Shown here: in pieces, positions 50,984-58,014 of the stretch
How the letters are laid out: each line of letters opens with the position of its first letter
Numbering within the stretch: the first letter of the stretch is position 1
Assembly (NCBI RefSeq): GCF_039530285.1
Contig: NZ_BAAAOK010000015.1
Coordinates: 434,001-498,000 of the forward strand
Reading direction: 5' to 3'
Source of the DNA: Actinomadura_C alba
GTDB lineage: Bacteria > Actinomycetota > Actinomycetes > Streptosporangiales > Streptosporangiaceae
DNA length: 64,000 nucleotides
The notes under the pieces: generated by a model
Told to the model about the DNA's origin: nothing
Databases searched by the model: none
What the model saw: only the letters and a program-made list of their open reading frames with translations
Made by a program: the position numbers and the translations under genes

Positions 50984-51676
50984 TCAGGCAGTCAGGGGAC
51001 CGTCCAGGATGTGCCGGCCGGCTTGCTGGTCGCCCTCCCACACGAATGCCTCGCTGTCGCCTCGCACTCTGCCCCAGAGCAGTAGCAGAAGGTTCTCCGC
51101 GGTGGCGGAGAGCGTGGCCACCGGGACACCTGGGCCATACGTCCAGCAGGTTCCGGTGTCCGTGGCTTCAAGCCGCAGCGCGGATGCGGGCGGTTTCGCA
51201 CGGCCTCGGGCCATCTGCCTCGGCGCCATCGTGTCGAAGACTTCCGCAACCCCCTCACCTGCCAGTTCGGCGTCGAGCAGGCTCGGTATACCGATCGCGT
51301 GTTCGGCGTCCCAGCGGTGCACGAGCGCCTCCAGGCAGCGGCGCCGCTGCCAGAAACCGACCGTATGCGGCGGGTGAAACGCCCAGGCGCTGGTACCGGG
51401 ATCCCTGTCCAGTGCGTGGAGCAACGTCGCGGACGACTCCTCGAACCAGCTCACCAGCGCAGCCGGATCCCGAGGAGCCGCCGGAGGCTTGTAGTCACCA
51501 CGCTGCTCGATCACAGCAGCCGCCGCCCACAGATTCGAACCGCCCAGGTGGTCCGCCAGATCGTGCAGCGTCCAATCGCCACAGTGCTCGATCCGCGCTG
51601 ACAAGTCACGGCTGAGACAGGCCTGGAAGGTATCGAGTTCCCGGCGCAGGTGAAGGAGAAGCGACGCAGACCTCAT
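50984..51676 (-). CDS. Maleylpyruvate isomerase-family mycothiol-dependent enzyme (TIGR03083 type)
   Basis: A 230-residue DinB-fold protein. Metal-ligand histidines are suggested in WTLHDLADHLGGSNLWAAAAV and RCLEALVHRWDAEHAIG, and the central VFDTMAPRQMARGRAKPP is characteristic of the TIGR03083 actinobacterial family. The C-terminal half resembles the MDMPI C-terminal domain (VATLSATAENLLLLLWGR). Substrate unknown. TAGGTT lies eight bases upstream of ATG 51676, suggesting a leaderless message. Confidence 0.87.
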   Translation of the reverse strand: MRSASLLLHLRRELDTFQACLSRDLSARIEHCGDWTLHDLADHLGGSNLWAAAAVIEQRGDYKPPAAPRDPAALVSWFEESSATLLHALDRDPGTSAWAFHPPHTVGFWQRRRCLEALVHRWDAEHAIGIPSLLDAELAGEGVAEVFDTMAPRQMARGRAKPPASALRLEATDTGTCWTYGPGVPVATLSATAENLLLLLWGRVRGDSEAFVWEGDQQAGRHILDGPLTA

Positions 51677-51684
51677 GGCCGGTG

Positions 51685-51690
51685 AACCTA
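51685..51690 (-). promoter_or_regulatory. Candidate -10 box, leaderless mycothiol-enzyme gene
   Basis: Minus-strand TAGGTT ending eight bases before ATG 51676. Confidence 0.45.
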
Positions 51691-51778
51691 GCCGAGCCCT
51701 CTGACAGCACTGGACGACCGGCCAAGACCCGCCGGACAGGAGGCTCTAGAGCACCCGGACCACCGGCCGGCTCGTCGC

Positions 51779-53209
51779 TCAGCCGGCCTTTTCGGCGCCG
51801 AGCTCCCGGACGACCTCGACGAACAGCTCGATGTCGGACACCGTCGTACGCCAGTTCACGATCGCGGGCCGCAGCACCGTCATCCCGCGATAGGTGCTCG
51901 TACCCGCGTAGACCCGGCCGTCGGCCAGCAGCGCCGCGCCCAACCGGGCGTTGAGGTCGTCCAGCCGCTCCTCCGGCACGCCCCGCGGGCGGTACCGGAA
52001 GCACACCACGCACAACCGCACCGGCGCCAGCAACTCCAGATCCGGATCACCCTCGACGAGCCCGCCCAGGTGGGCCGCCACGTCCAGATGGCGCTCCACC
52101 ATCGCCCGGTACCCCTCACGCCCGTACGCGTACAGCGTCGCCCAGATGGGCAGAGCACGCGCCCGCCGCGACGACTCCGGGCCGAGCATGTTGTAGTTGA
52201 CGTGCTCGTCGTCGGCGTCCGGCAGATAGGCGGCACCCCACGCACCGAACGCCCGGCCCGGCAGCGAGGCGTCGCGCACGAACGAGAACCCGCTCTCATA
52301 GGGCACATTCAGCCATTTGTGCCCGTCGACGGTCACCGAATCGGCCCGCTCGACCCCCCGGGCCATGTGCGCGGTCCGCGGCGAGAGCGCCGAGAACATC
52401 CCGAACGCCCCGTCGACGTGCAGCCAGGCGCCGTACCGCTCGGCGAGATCGGCGAGCGGCTCGATCGGATCGGAGTCGCCGGTGTTGACCTCCCCGACAT
52501 TGCCCACCAGGACCGCCGGGCCGCCGATCTCGGCGAGGGCCGCCTCCATCGCCGCCAGATCCAGCCGCCCGGTGTCGTCGAGCGCGAACGTCCGCAGCGT
52601 GTCACGGCCGCACCCGAGGATCTGCAGGGCCTTCCGGGTGCTCACGTGCACATAACCGCTGCTGAGCACCGGCATCGCCGGCAGCCCCGCCAGACCCCGC
52701 GCCGTCACGTCCACACCGTGCCGATCCGCCCACCAGAACCTCGCACAGGCCAGACCGCTCACGTGCGCCAGCGTCGCACTCGGCGTGAGCACCCCGCCCC
52801 ACGACTCCGGCAGGCCGAACAACTCTTTCAACCAGCGGAGCACGACGCCCTCGGCACGCGCGGCGAACGGCGAGGTCGCCCACAACCCCGACGCCTGGTC
52901 CAGCAGCGAGGTGATCCAGTCGCCCGCCACGGCCGCCGGCGTCGCCCCGCCCACCACGAAATGGAAGAACCGCGGCCCGGCCGAATGCGTCCCCGCCTCG
53001 GTGCCGACGCGCAGCAACCGCTCGACCCCCGCCACGGCCCCCGCCCCCCGCTCGGGCAGCGGGCCGTCGAGCTCGTCGAGCAGCACATCGCGCGTCCGGT
53101 CGTGCACCAGGCGGTCGGGGAGGCTCCGCAGGTACGGTTCTGCGGCCGCTCCGACCAGGTTCAGCGCGGCGGCGGCCTCATCTCGTTCACCAAGGGGGTC
53201 GGCCATCAC
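51779..53209 (-). CDS. PLP-dependent group II amino-acid decarboxylase
   Basis: A 476-residue fold type I decarboxylase of the glutamate/aromatic-amino-acid/diaminobutyrate family. Lys298 in SVTVDGHKWLNVPYESG is the PLP lysine; GVLTPSATLAHVSGLACAR binds the cofactor phosphate and WLHVDGAFGMFSALSP carries the conserved Asp. The tail (ELFVEVVRELGAEKAG) is normal. Substrate cannot be fixed: aspartate, tyrosine/tryptophan and 2,4-diaminobutyrate are all possible. No siderophore or polyketide genes are adjacent. A second start is one codon downstream. Confidence 0.88.
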   Translation of the reverse strand: MMADPLGERDEAAAALNLVGAAAEPYLRSLPDRLVHDRTRDVLLDELDGPLPERGAGAVAGVERLLRVGTEAGTHSAGPRFFHFVVGGATPAAVAGDWITSLLDQASGLWATSPFAARAEGVVLRWLKELFGLPESWGGVLTPSATLAHVSGLACARFWWADRHGVDVTARGLAGLPAMPVLSSGYVHVSTRKALQILGCGRDTLRTFALDDTGRLDLAAMEAALAEIGGPAVLVGNVGEVNTGDSDPIEPLADLAERYGAWLHVDGAFGMFSALSPRTAHMARGVERADSVTVDGHKWLNVPYESGFSFVRDASLPGRAFGAWGAAYLPDADDEHVNYNMLGPESSRRARALPIWATLYAYGREGYRAMVERHLDVAAHLGGLVEGDPDLELLAPVRLCVVCFRYRPRGVPEERLDDLNARLGAALLADGRVYAGTSTYRGMTVLRPAIVNWRTTVSDIELFVEVVRELGAEKAG

Positions 53210-53290
53210 GCAAGTGAATCAGGGGCACGGCGGCGTTGTCGATCTTTCCCCGGCGGGCGGGTCACCGGCAAGAACGAGTGAGGTAACGAC

Positions 53291-53296
53291 TACGAT
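53291..53296 (+). promoter_or_regulatory. Candidate -10 box, leaderless Kazal-like gene
   Basis: TACGAT ending five bases before ATG 53302. Confidence 0.4.
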
Positions 53297-53301
53297 GAGT
53301 G

Positions 53302-53571
53302 ATGAACGCTCATCGCCGTGACGGGGGTGGTCTGATGCGCGTCCTGCTCGCCCTGGCGGCGACCCTTGGCCTGCTGGGGGGTGCCTGCGCCGGGGAGGCA
53401 CCCGGGCCCGGCACACGGGGCTGCCCGCAGGCCTGCACCATGATCTACGAGCCGGTGAACTGCCGGTTCGCCAACGGCACCACCATGACGTTCGGCAATC
53501 GCTGTGTCGCGGACGCCTACGCCTGCCGGCACCGTCTGCGCATCGTCGGTTGCGGCGCGAAGGCCGATTGA
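53302..53571 (+). CDS. Secreted Kazal-like cysteine-rich protein
   Basis: An 89-residue exported protein. The signal peptide core is MRVLLALAATLGLLGGACAG; Cys in GGAC could be lipidated, although the lipobox is imperfect. The mature part has six further cysteines arranged as CPQAC, YEPVNC, GNRC, YAC and GC, with IYEPVNC and GTTMTFGNRCVADAYAC closely following the Kazal serine-protease-inhibitor pattern. Bacterial Kazal-like proteins are known but poorly studied. Start is either ATG 53302 (leaderless, after TACGAT) or ATG 53335. It diverges from the decarboxylase. Confidence 0.68.
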   Translation: MNAHRRDGGGLMRVLLALAATLGLLGGACAGEAPGPGTRGCPQACTMIYEPVNCRFANGTTMTFGNRCVADAYACRHRLRIVGCGAKAD

Positions 53572-53667
53572 CGCGTCACGCGCCGCCTCGCGAGTAGCCG
53601 TCCGATCGCCGGGCAGGGCTACCCCCGTCAGCAGCCGCAGCAGCGAGAACGGGAGAGAGAGTCCGAC

Positions 53668-54222
53668 ATGACCACCGATATACAGGGCAAGACCATCGCG
53701 TTCCTCGTCGCCCCCGAAGGGGTCGAGCAGGTCGAGCTCACCGAGCCGTGGAAGGCCGTCGAACAGGCCGGAGGCACACCCAGGCTGATCTCGACCGACT
53801 CGGGCCGGGTCCAGGCCTTCCACCACCTCGACAAGGCCGACACCTTCGCTGTGGACAGCACCGTCGACGTCTCATCGATCGAGGAGTTCGCCGGCCTGGT
53901 GCTGCCGGGCGGCGTCGCCAACCCCGACTACCTGCGGATGCAGCCCAACGCGGTCGCGTTCGCCAAGGGGTTCTTCGAGGCGGGCAAGCCGGTGGCGGCG
54001 ATCTGCCACGCGCCGTGGACGCTCATCGAGGCCGACGTCGTACGGGGCCGCACGCTCACCTCGTGGCCCAGCCTCAGGACCGACCTGCGCAACGCCGGGG
54101 CGACCTGGGTCGACGAGGAGGTCCATGTCTGCACCGACGGGCCCAACACGCTCGTCACGAGCCGCATGCCCGACGACCTCAAGGCGTTCTGCCAGCAGAC
54201 CGTCGAGGTGCTGAAGGGATAG
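53668..54222 (+). CDS. DJ-1/PfpI-family protein (type 1 glutamine amidotransferase-like)
   Basis: A 184-residue protein of the PfpI/YraA/YhbO subgroup. The nucleophilic elbow AAICHAPW contains Cys113 with the adjacent His; the partner Glu is likely in APEGVEQVELTEPW near residue 18. LVLPGGVANPDYLR is also typical. Members act as stress chaperones, glyoxalases or deglycases; proteolysis is doubtful. GGGAGAGAG before ATG 53668 serves as ribosome site. Confidence 0.92.
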   Translation: MTTDIQGKTIAFLVAPEGVEQVELTEPWKAVEQAGGTPRLISTDSGRVQAFHHLDKADTFAVDSTVDVSSIEEFAGLVLPGGVANPDYLRMQPNAVAFAKGFFEAGKPVAAICHAPWTLIEADVVRGRTLTSWPSLRTDLRNAGATWVDEEVHVCTDGPNTLVTSRMPDDLKAFCQQTVEVLKG

Positions 54223-54308
54223 GCTCGACGCGGGCGCGGCCAAGATCCTCGACCAAATCCCGACGGCCCCGGGCGGGTCCGCCGTAGGGCTCCCGACCTC
54301 CTCTTTTC

Positions 54309-54339
54309 TGGTCTAGACCAAACCTCGAGGTCTATACCA
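54309..54339. promoter_or_regulatory. Two DasR-type operators (dre-like) upstream of pyk
   Basis: TGGTCTAGACCA (54309-54320) is the exact core of the DasR/NagR (GntR-HutC) operator. A second copy, AGGTCTATACCA (54328-54339), differs at two positions. Centres are 19 bases apart. Both lie about 55-85 bases before the -10 region of pyk, consistent with control by an amino-sugar-responsive regulator encoded elsewhere. Confidence 0.8.
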
Positions 54340-54394
54340 ATCTGTGAACGTTCGTCGACGATGTCCTGCACAAATCAACGTACCGACCGGTAAT

Positions 54395-54400
54395 TACATA
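54395..54400 (+). promoter_or_regulatory. Candidate -10 box for pyk
   Basis: TACATA five bases before GTG 54406 in an A/T-rich patch. CATAGT (54397-54402) is an overlapping alternative. The pyk message would be leaderless. Confidence 0.5.
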
Positions 54401-54405
54401 GTGTT

Positions 54406-55848
54406 GTGCCCGTGAGTCGTCGAGCGAAAATAGTCAGCACCATCGGACCCGCCTGCTCCAGCAGGGAGAAGATCCACGCCCTCGTCGAGGCCGGCGTCGA
54501 CGTGGCTCGGCTCAACATGAGCCACGGCGAGCATGCCCAGCACGAGGAGGTCCATGGGTACATCCGCGAGGCCTCCGAGGCGACCGGCCGGGGAGTCGGC
54601 ATCCTCGCCGATCTCCAGGGGCCCAAGATCCGCCTCGGCCGCTTCAGCGAGGGGCCGGTACGCCTGACGCTCGGCGACGAGTTCACGATCACGACCGAGG
54701 ACGTCCCCGGCGACCGCAAAGAGGTCTCCACGACCTACGCCGGGCTGCCGGGCGACGTGACGGCCGGAGACACCGTGCTCATCGACGACGGCCGGGTCGC
54801 ACTCGAGGTCGTCGAGGTCGACGGCCCGCGCGTCCGCACGCGCGTCGTCGTCGGCGGCATGGTCTCCGACAACAAGGGCCTCAACCTGCCCGGCGTCGCG
54901 GTCAGCGTCCCCGCCCTCACCGACAAGGACGAGACCGACCTGCGCTGGGCACTGCGCCTAGGCGTGGACATGATCGCGCTGTCCTTCGTGCGCAGCCCCG
55001 AGGACGCCGACGACGTCTACCGGATCATGGAGGAGGAGGGCGTCCGCCTCCCCGTCCTCGCCAAGATCGAAAAGCCGCAGGCGGTCGAACAGCTCAGTAA
55101 CATCGTGGCCGCCTTCGACGGCATCATGGTCGCCCGCGGCGACCTCGGCGTCGAGCTCCCCCTCGAGCAGGTGCCGATCGTGCAGAAGCGCGCCATCGAG
55201 CTCGCCCGCGAGAAGGCCCGGCCGGTCATCGTGGCCACTCAGATGCTCGAGTCGATGATCTCCGCGCCCCGGCCGACCCGCGCCGAGACCTCCGACGTCG
55301 CCAATGCGGTCTTCGAGGGCGCCGACGCGGTCATGCTGTCCGGTGAGACCAGTGTCGGGCAGTACCCCATCGAGTCGGTCGAGACGATGAGCCGCATCGT
55401 CTGCGCCGCCGAAGAGACCACCCTGCGCACCTCGCACGCGCTCACCCGCATGCCCGAGACCGTCGGCGGTGCCATCGCCAAGGCGGCGGCCGAGGTCGGC
55501 GCGATCGTGGGGGCCAAGGCCCTGGTCGCCTTCACCATGACCGGCGAGAGCGCCCGGCGCCTGTCCCGCTATCGCTCCTCCATCCCCCTGCTGGCCTTCA
55601 CGGCCGTGCAGAGCACCCGCGGTCAGCTCGCGCTGGTCTGGGGCACCGAGACCTTCACCGTGCCCAGGGTCGACCACACCGACGAGATGGTCCGGCAGGT
55701 CGAGCAGGCGCTCCTGGAGATCGGCCGGTGCCAGAAGGGCGACCGGGTCGTCATCGTCGCGGGCTCACCCCCCGGCACTCCGGGATCGACCAACGCCCTG
55801 CGCGTGCACCGCATCGGCGACGCGATCGCCCAAGCCGCCCGGTCCTGA
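54406..55848 (+). CDS. pyk: Pyruvate kinase
   Basis: Last step of glycolysis, phosphoenolpyruvate to pyruvate with ATP formation. The 480-residue protein opens RRAKIVSTIGPACSSREKI and has RLNMSHGEHAQH, ADLQGPKIRLG, the catalytic Lys220 in LAKIEKPQAVEQL, ARGDLGVELPLEQVP and the PEP-site MLESMISAPRPTRAETSDVANA. The B domain (about 70-165) and C-terminal allosteric domain are complete. GTG 54406 or GTG 54412 could initiate; neither has a ribosome site. Two dre-like operators sit upstream. The pyk-ANTAR regulator-liv order is also known from Streptomyces. Confidence 0.96.
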   Translation: MPVSRRAKIVSTIGPACSSREKIHALVEAGVDVARLNMSHGEHAQHEEVHGYIREASEATGRGVGILADLQGPKIRLGRFSEGPVRLTLGDEFTITTEDVPGDRKEVSTTYAGLPGDVTAGDTVLIDDGRVALEVVEVDGPRVRTRVVVGGMVSDNKGLNLPGVAVSVPALTDKDETDLRWALRLGVDMIALSFVRSPEDADDVYRIMEEEGVRLPVLAKIEKPQAVEQLSNIVAAFDGIMVARGDLGVELPLEQVPIVQKRAIELAREKARPVIVATQMLESMISAPRPTRAETSDVANAVFEGADAVMLSGETSVGQYPIESVETMSRIVCAAEETTLRTSHALTRMPETVGGAIAKAAAEVGAIVGAKALVAFTMTGESARRLSRYRSSIPLLAFTAVQSTRGQLALVWGTETFTVPRVDHTDEMVRQVEQALLEIGRCQKGDRVVIVAGSPPGTPGSTNALRVHRIGDAIAQAARS

Positions 55849-55855
55849 GATCGCC

Positions 55856-55890
55856 CGCGCCCTCCCTACGAGTTCGCAGGAGAGGGCGCG
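55856..55890 (+). terminator. Terminator after pyk
   Basis: CGCGCCCTC and GAGGGCGCG form a nine-pair stem around 17 bases, eight bases after the pyk stop. No U-run. Confidence 0.5.
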
Positions 55891-55953
55891 GTACGGGGGT
55901 GCGGTTCGGGTCGGTGTATGGACTTCCCGGCCGTGGAGATCCACTATTAGGCC

Positions 55954-56133
55954 ATGGAAGACGAGTCCGGCCGCGTCGCCGACAACGAAGACGCACCGCA
56001 GCGGTTCGGGAAGCTGCCGCCGCGCATCCGCCTCGAGGACACCGTGGCTTCGCAGGAGACGCCGCCCAAGCCGGAGGTCATCGGCGACCCACCCGTGGAC
56101 GCCCGGCACGAGTTCATGATCCGCCACGCCTGA
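55954..56133 (+). CDS. Small conserved hypothetical protein
   Basis: A 59-residue acidic protein starting MEDESGRVADNEDAPQRFGK, with the central FGKLPPRIRLEDTVASQE that recalls small actinobacterial proteins found near pyk. No membrane segment or cysteine. GGAGA lies about 14 bases before ATG 55954, and TATTAG only three bases before it, so the promoter and start are not clear. Strong G/C third-position bias supports coding. Function unknown. Confidence 0.6.
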   Translation: MEDESGRVADNEDAPQRFGKLPPRIRLEDTVASQETPPKPEVIGDPPVDARHEFMIRHA

Positions 56134-56142
56134 CCGCCGGGC

Positions 56143-56907
56143 TCAGTACTTCGGCCCCACGAACTCGTCCAGCCGCGCCACCGCATCCCGCCGGGCGACC
56201 GAGATGGTCTTTCGATTCATGCGCTTCCAGGCGATCCCCAGCCGATCTAGCGCATCGGTGAAGAGTCGCCGGATATCCACAGACTCGTTACAGAAGGTGT
56301 AACGCGGGTATTCATACCACCGATCCCCGTCCTTCAGCGGTCGTCGCACGCGGTTGATACTCCGGCAGCCGTCTGACTGGATCAAACCGCGGACGAACTC
56401 TTGGGTGTATTGGTCGACGATTTCCCGCTGCCAGGCCATCAACTCGATGTCGCGGGTGTGCTTCATGCCTGGACCGTGTTGTGGAAAAAGGCACGGCATG
56501 TGCTTCGACAGTGCGAAGACGACGGTGCACCCGCTCCTTTGGCGGCTGCCGATGGAGTGACCCGGTAGGACGGCTGCCATCACGTCCGCAGCGGCCTTGA
56601 TAAGACCTGGCCAATCGTCGCTGCAGTAGATGTCCAGCCGGAATACCTCCTTACGGCAGCGGGCGATGTGGCCGTCGCCGAGATAGAGGCCGAGGAGGTA
56701 GGCGTAGGAGGCCGTAGCGAGGTCGCGCCCGTCACAGCGCGGACAGTCCCGTTTTCTGCGACGAGTTCCGCGCGCGTCGCGACGGTCGCCTCGTCGCCAG
56801 TGCCTGATCGCTTTAACCGAGACGCCGCATATCAGGGCGTTCTGCTGGTCCGGCACTCCAAGGTTCGATAACCGGAGGGCTAGATCTACCGTCGCACGGG
56901 GGTACAT
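56143..56907 (-). CDS. LAGLIDADG-type homing-endonuclease-like protein with HTH N-terminus
   Basis: A 254-residue protein with two LAGLIDADG-like motifs, YLLGLYLGDG (70-79) and FVRGLIQSDG (171-180), about 100 residues apart as in single-chain enzymes. Each retains the acidic residue that would bind metal. The N-terminus resembles a helix-turn-helix (LGVPDQQNALICGVSVKAIRHWRRG, split at 16-40) and a CPRC pair follows. The DNA is visibly richer in A/T than its neighbours, consistent with transfer. It starts 43 bases beyond the 3' end of tRNA-Leu. It may be a free-standing endonuclease or a domesticated DNA-binding protein. Confidence 0.78.
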   Translation of the reverse strand: MYPRATVDLALRLSNLGVPDQQNALICGVSVKAIRHWRRGDRRDARGTRRRKRDCPRCDGRDLATASYAYLLGLYLGDGHIARCRKEVFRLDIYCSDDWPGLIKAAADVMAAVLPGHSIGSRQRSGCTVVFALSKHMPCLFPQHGPGMKHTRDIELMAWQREIVDQYTQEFVRGLIQSDGCRSINRVRRPLKDGDRWYEYPRYTFCNESVDIRRLFTDALDRLGIAWKRMNRKTISVARRDAVARLDEFVGPKY

Positions 56908-56949
56908 GCGTACATAGTCTCGTGTGCCACTGACATTTTAGGCGACCAC

Positions 56950-57035
56950 TGGTACCGGGAGCGGGATTCGAACCCGCACACCCTTTCGGGCAGACGCTTT
57001 TGAGGCGTCCATGTCTACCGTTCCATCATCCCGGC
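56950..57035 (-). tRNA. tRNA-Leu (anticodon CAA)
   Basis: An 86-base type II tRNA with encoded CCA. On the minus strand the acceptor GCCGGGA pairs with TCCCGGT, the anticodon arm is GACGC-CTCAAAA-GCGTC with anticodon CAA reading UUG, a long variable arm follows (TGCCCGAAAGGGTG) and the T arm is GCGGG-TTCGAAT-CCCGC. Confidence 0.95.
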
Positions 57036-57127
57036 GCATTCATCGTGACATCATGATAGATGTCCGAGCTTGCCCTCGAGCGTCCAAGTTGGCCCCCCGG
57101 GGCAGGCACTAGCGTACCGGGTCCAGG

Positions 57128-57133
57128 TACGCT
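57128..57133 (+). promoter_or_regulatory. Candidate -10 box, leaderless ANTAR regulator gene
   Basis: TACGCT ending seven bases before GTG 57141; no ribosome site between. Confidence 0.5.
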
Positions 57134-57140
57134 CGTGCGC

Positions 57141-57743
57141 GTGACCGATAGCGCTCGACGAGTAGTGATCGCTGAGGACGAGGCCCTCATCCGTCTCGAC
57201 CTCAAGGAGATGCTGGAAGAGGAAGGCTACGAGGTCGTCGGCGAGGCCGGTGACGGCGAGACAGCCGTCAAGCTGGCCACCGATCTCAAACCGGACCTGG
57301 TGATCCTGGACGTCAAGATGCCGGTCCTCGACGGTATCTCTGCCGCCGAGCGGATCGCTGCGGACCGGATCGCCCCCGTTGTGATCCTCACCGCCTTCTC
57401 CCAGCGCGAGCTCGTCGAGCGGGCCCGGGACGCCGGGGCGATGGCCTACCTCGTGAAGCCGTTCACCATGGCCGACCTGATCCCGGCCATCGAGATGGCG
57501 GTGAGCCGCTATCAGGAGGTCAAGGCGCTGGAGGCCGAGGTCGGCTCGCTCCAGGAGCGGCTGGAGACGCGCAAGCTCGTGGAGCGCGCCAAGGGGCTGC
57601 TGCAGTCGGCGCACGGGTGGACCGAACCGGAGGCCTTCCGCTGGATCCAGAAGACGTCGATGGACCGCCGGCTCACGATGCGGGCGGTCGCCGAGGCCGT
57701 GGTCGCGGCCCCCACGGACAACGGCGACGGCGACATGCGGTGA
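57141..57743 (+). CDS. pdtaR: ANTAR-domain response regulator (PdtaR-like)
   Basis: A 200-residue RNA-binding antiterminator-type regulator: receiver domain (about 5-122) with acidic residues in VVIAEDEALIR, phospho-acceptor Asp57 (LVILDVKMPVLDG), Thr in VVILTAFSQ and Lys106 in YLVKPF; a helical linker; and the ANTAR three-helix domain (about 140-190, ERAKGLLQSAHGWTEPEAFRWIQKTSM, in pieces). In mycobacteria PdtaR is phosphorylated by PdtaS and binds paired hexaloop hairpins in RNA. No PdtaS gene is in the window. Shorter start GTG 57141 is preferred to 57135 because of TACGCT spacing. Confidence 0.93.
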   Translation: MTDSARRVVIAEDEALIRLDLKEMLEEEGYEVVGEAGDGETAVKLATDLKPDLVILDVKMPVLDGISAAERIAADRIAPVVILTAFSQRELVERARDAGAMAYLVKPFTMADLIPAIEMAVSRYQEVKALEAEVGSLQERLETRKLVERAKGLLQSAHGWTEPEAFRWIQKTSMDRRLTMRAVAEAVVAAPTDNGDGDMR

Positions 57744-57866
57744 GCGGCCGGCCGAACCGGAGATGTTCAGGGCCTACCGGCGTTTCGCGGTGTCGGGTAG
57801 GGTCTACGGACTCAACCTTGGCGTCATGGGCCCTACCTGCTGGTTTGTCTGGCCACGGACTAGTAA

Positions 57867-57890
57867 CGAAGGAATAACCCTTCGGTTTTT
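57867..57890 (+). terminator. Intrinsic terminator between the ANTAR gene and livK
   Basis: CGAAGG (57867-57872) and CCTTCG (57879-57884) form a six-pair stem with hexaloop AATAAC, followed by GTTTTT. It may end the regulator transcript or act as an attenuator in the livK leader. Confidence 0.7.
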
Positions 57891-57934
57891 GAGCTACTAC
57901 TTCGGGCGATCCGGTCGATGTACTACGGACTGGA

Positions 57935-57962
57935 CCCGGGTGAAGGTTCCATGAAACCCGGG
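57935..57962 (+). repeat. Inverted repeat in the livK leader
   Basis: CCCGGGT (57935-57941) and ACCCGGG (57956-57962), 14-base loop, about 50 bases before the livK start. Confidence 0.45.
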
Positions 57963-58014
57963 ACATGTCTTGATACCTGATCCTGGCGGATCCGGACTTG
58001 AAAGGTTGGCGATC

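Noticed and set aside
49905..54222. A specialised-metabolite gene cluster around the PLP decarboxylase
   Set aside because: The neighbours are unrelated single genes; no polyketide, peptide synthetase or siderophore enzyme is present.
56100..57035. Integrative element using tRNA-Leu as attachment site
   Set aside because: No second copy of the tRNA 3' end, no integrase and no excisionase nearby; only the LAGLIDADG-type gene stands there.
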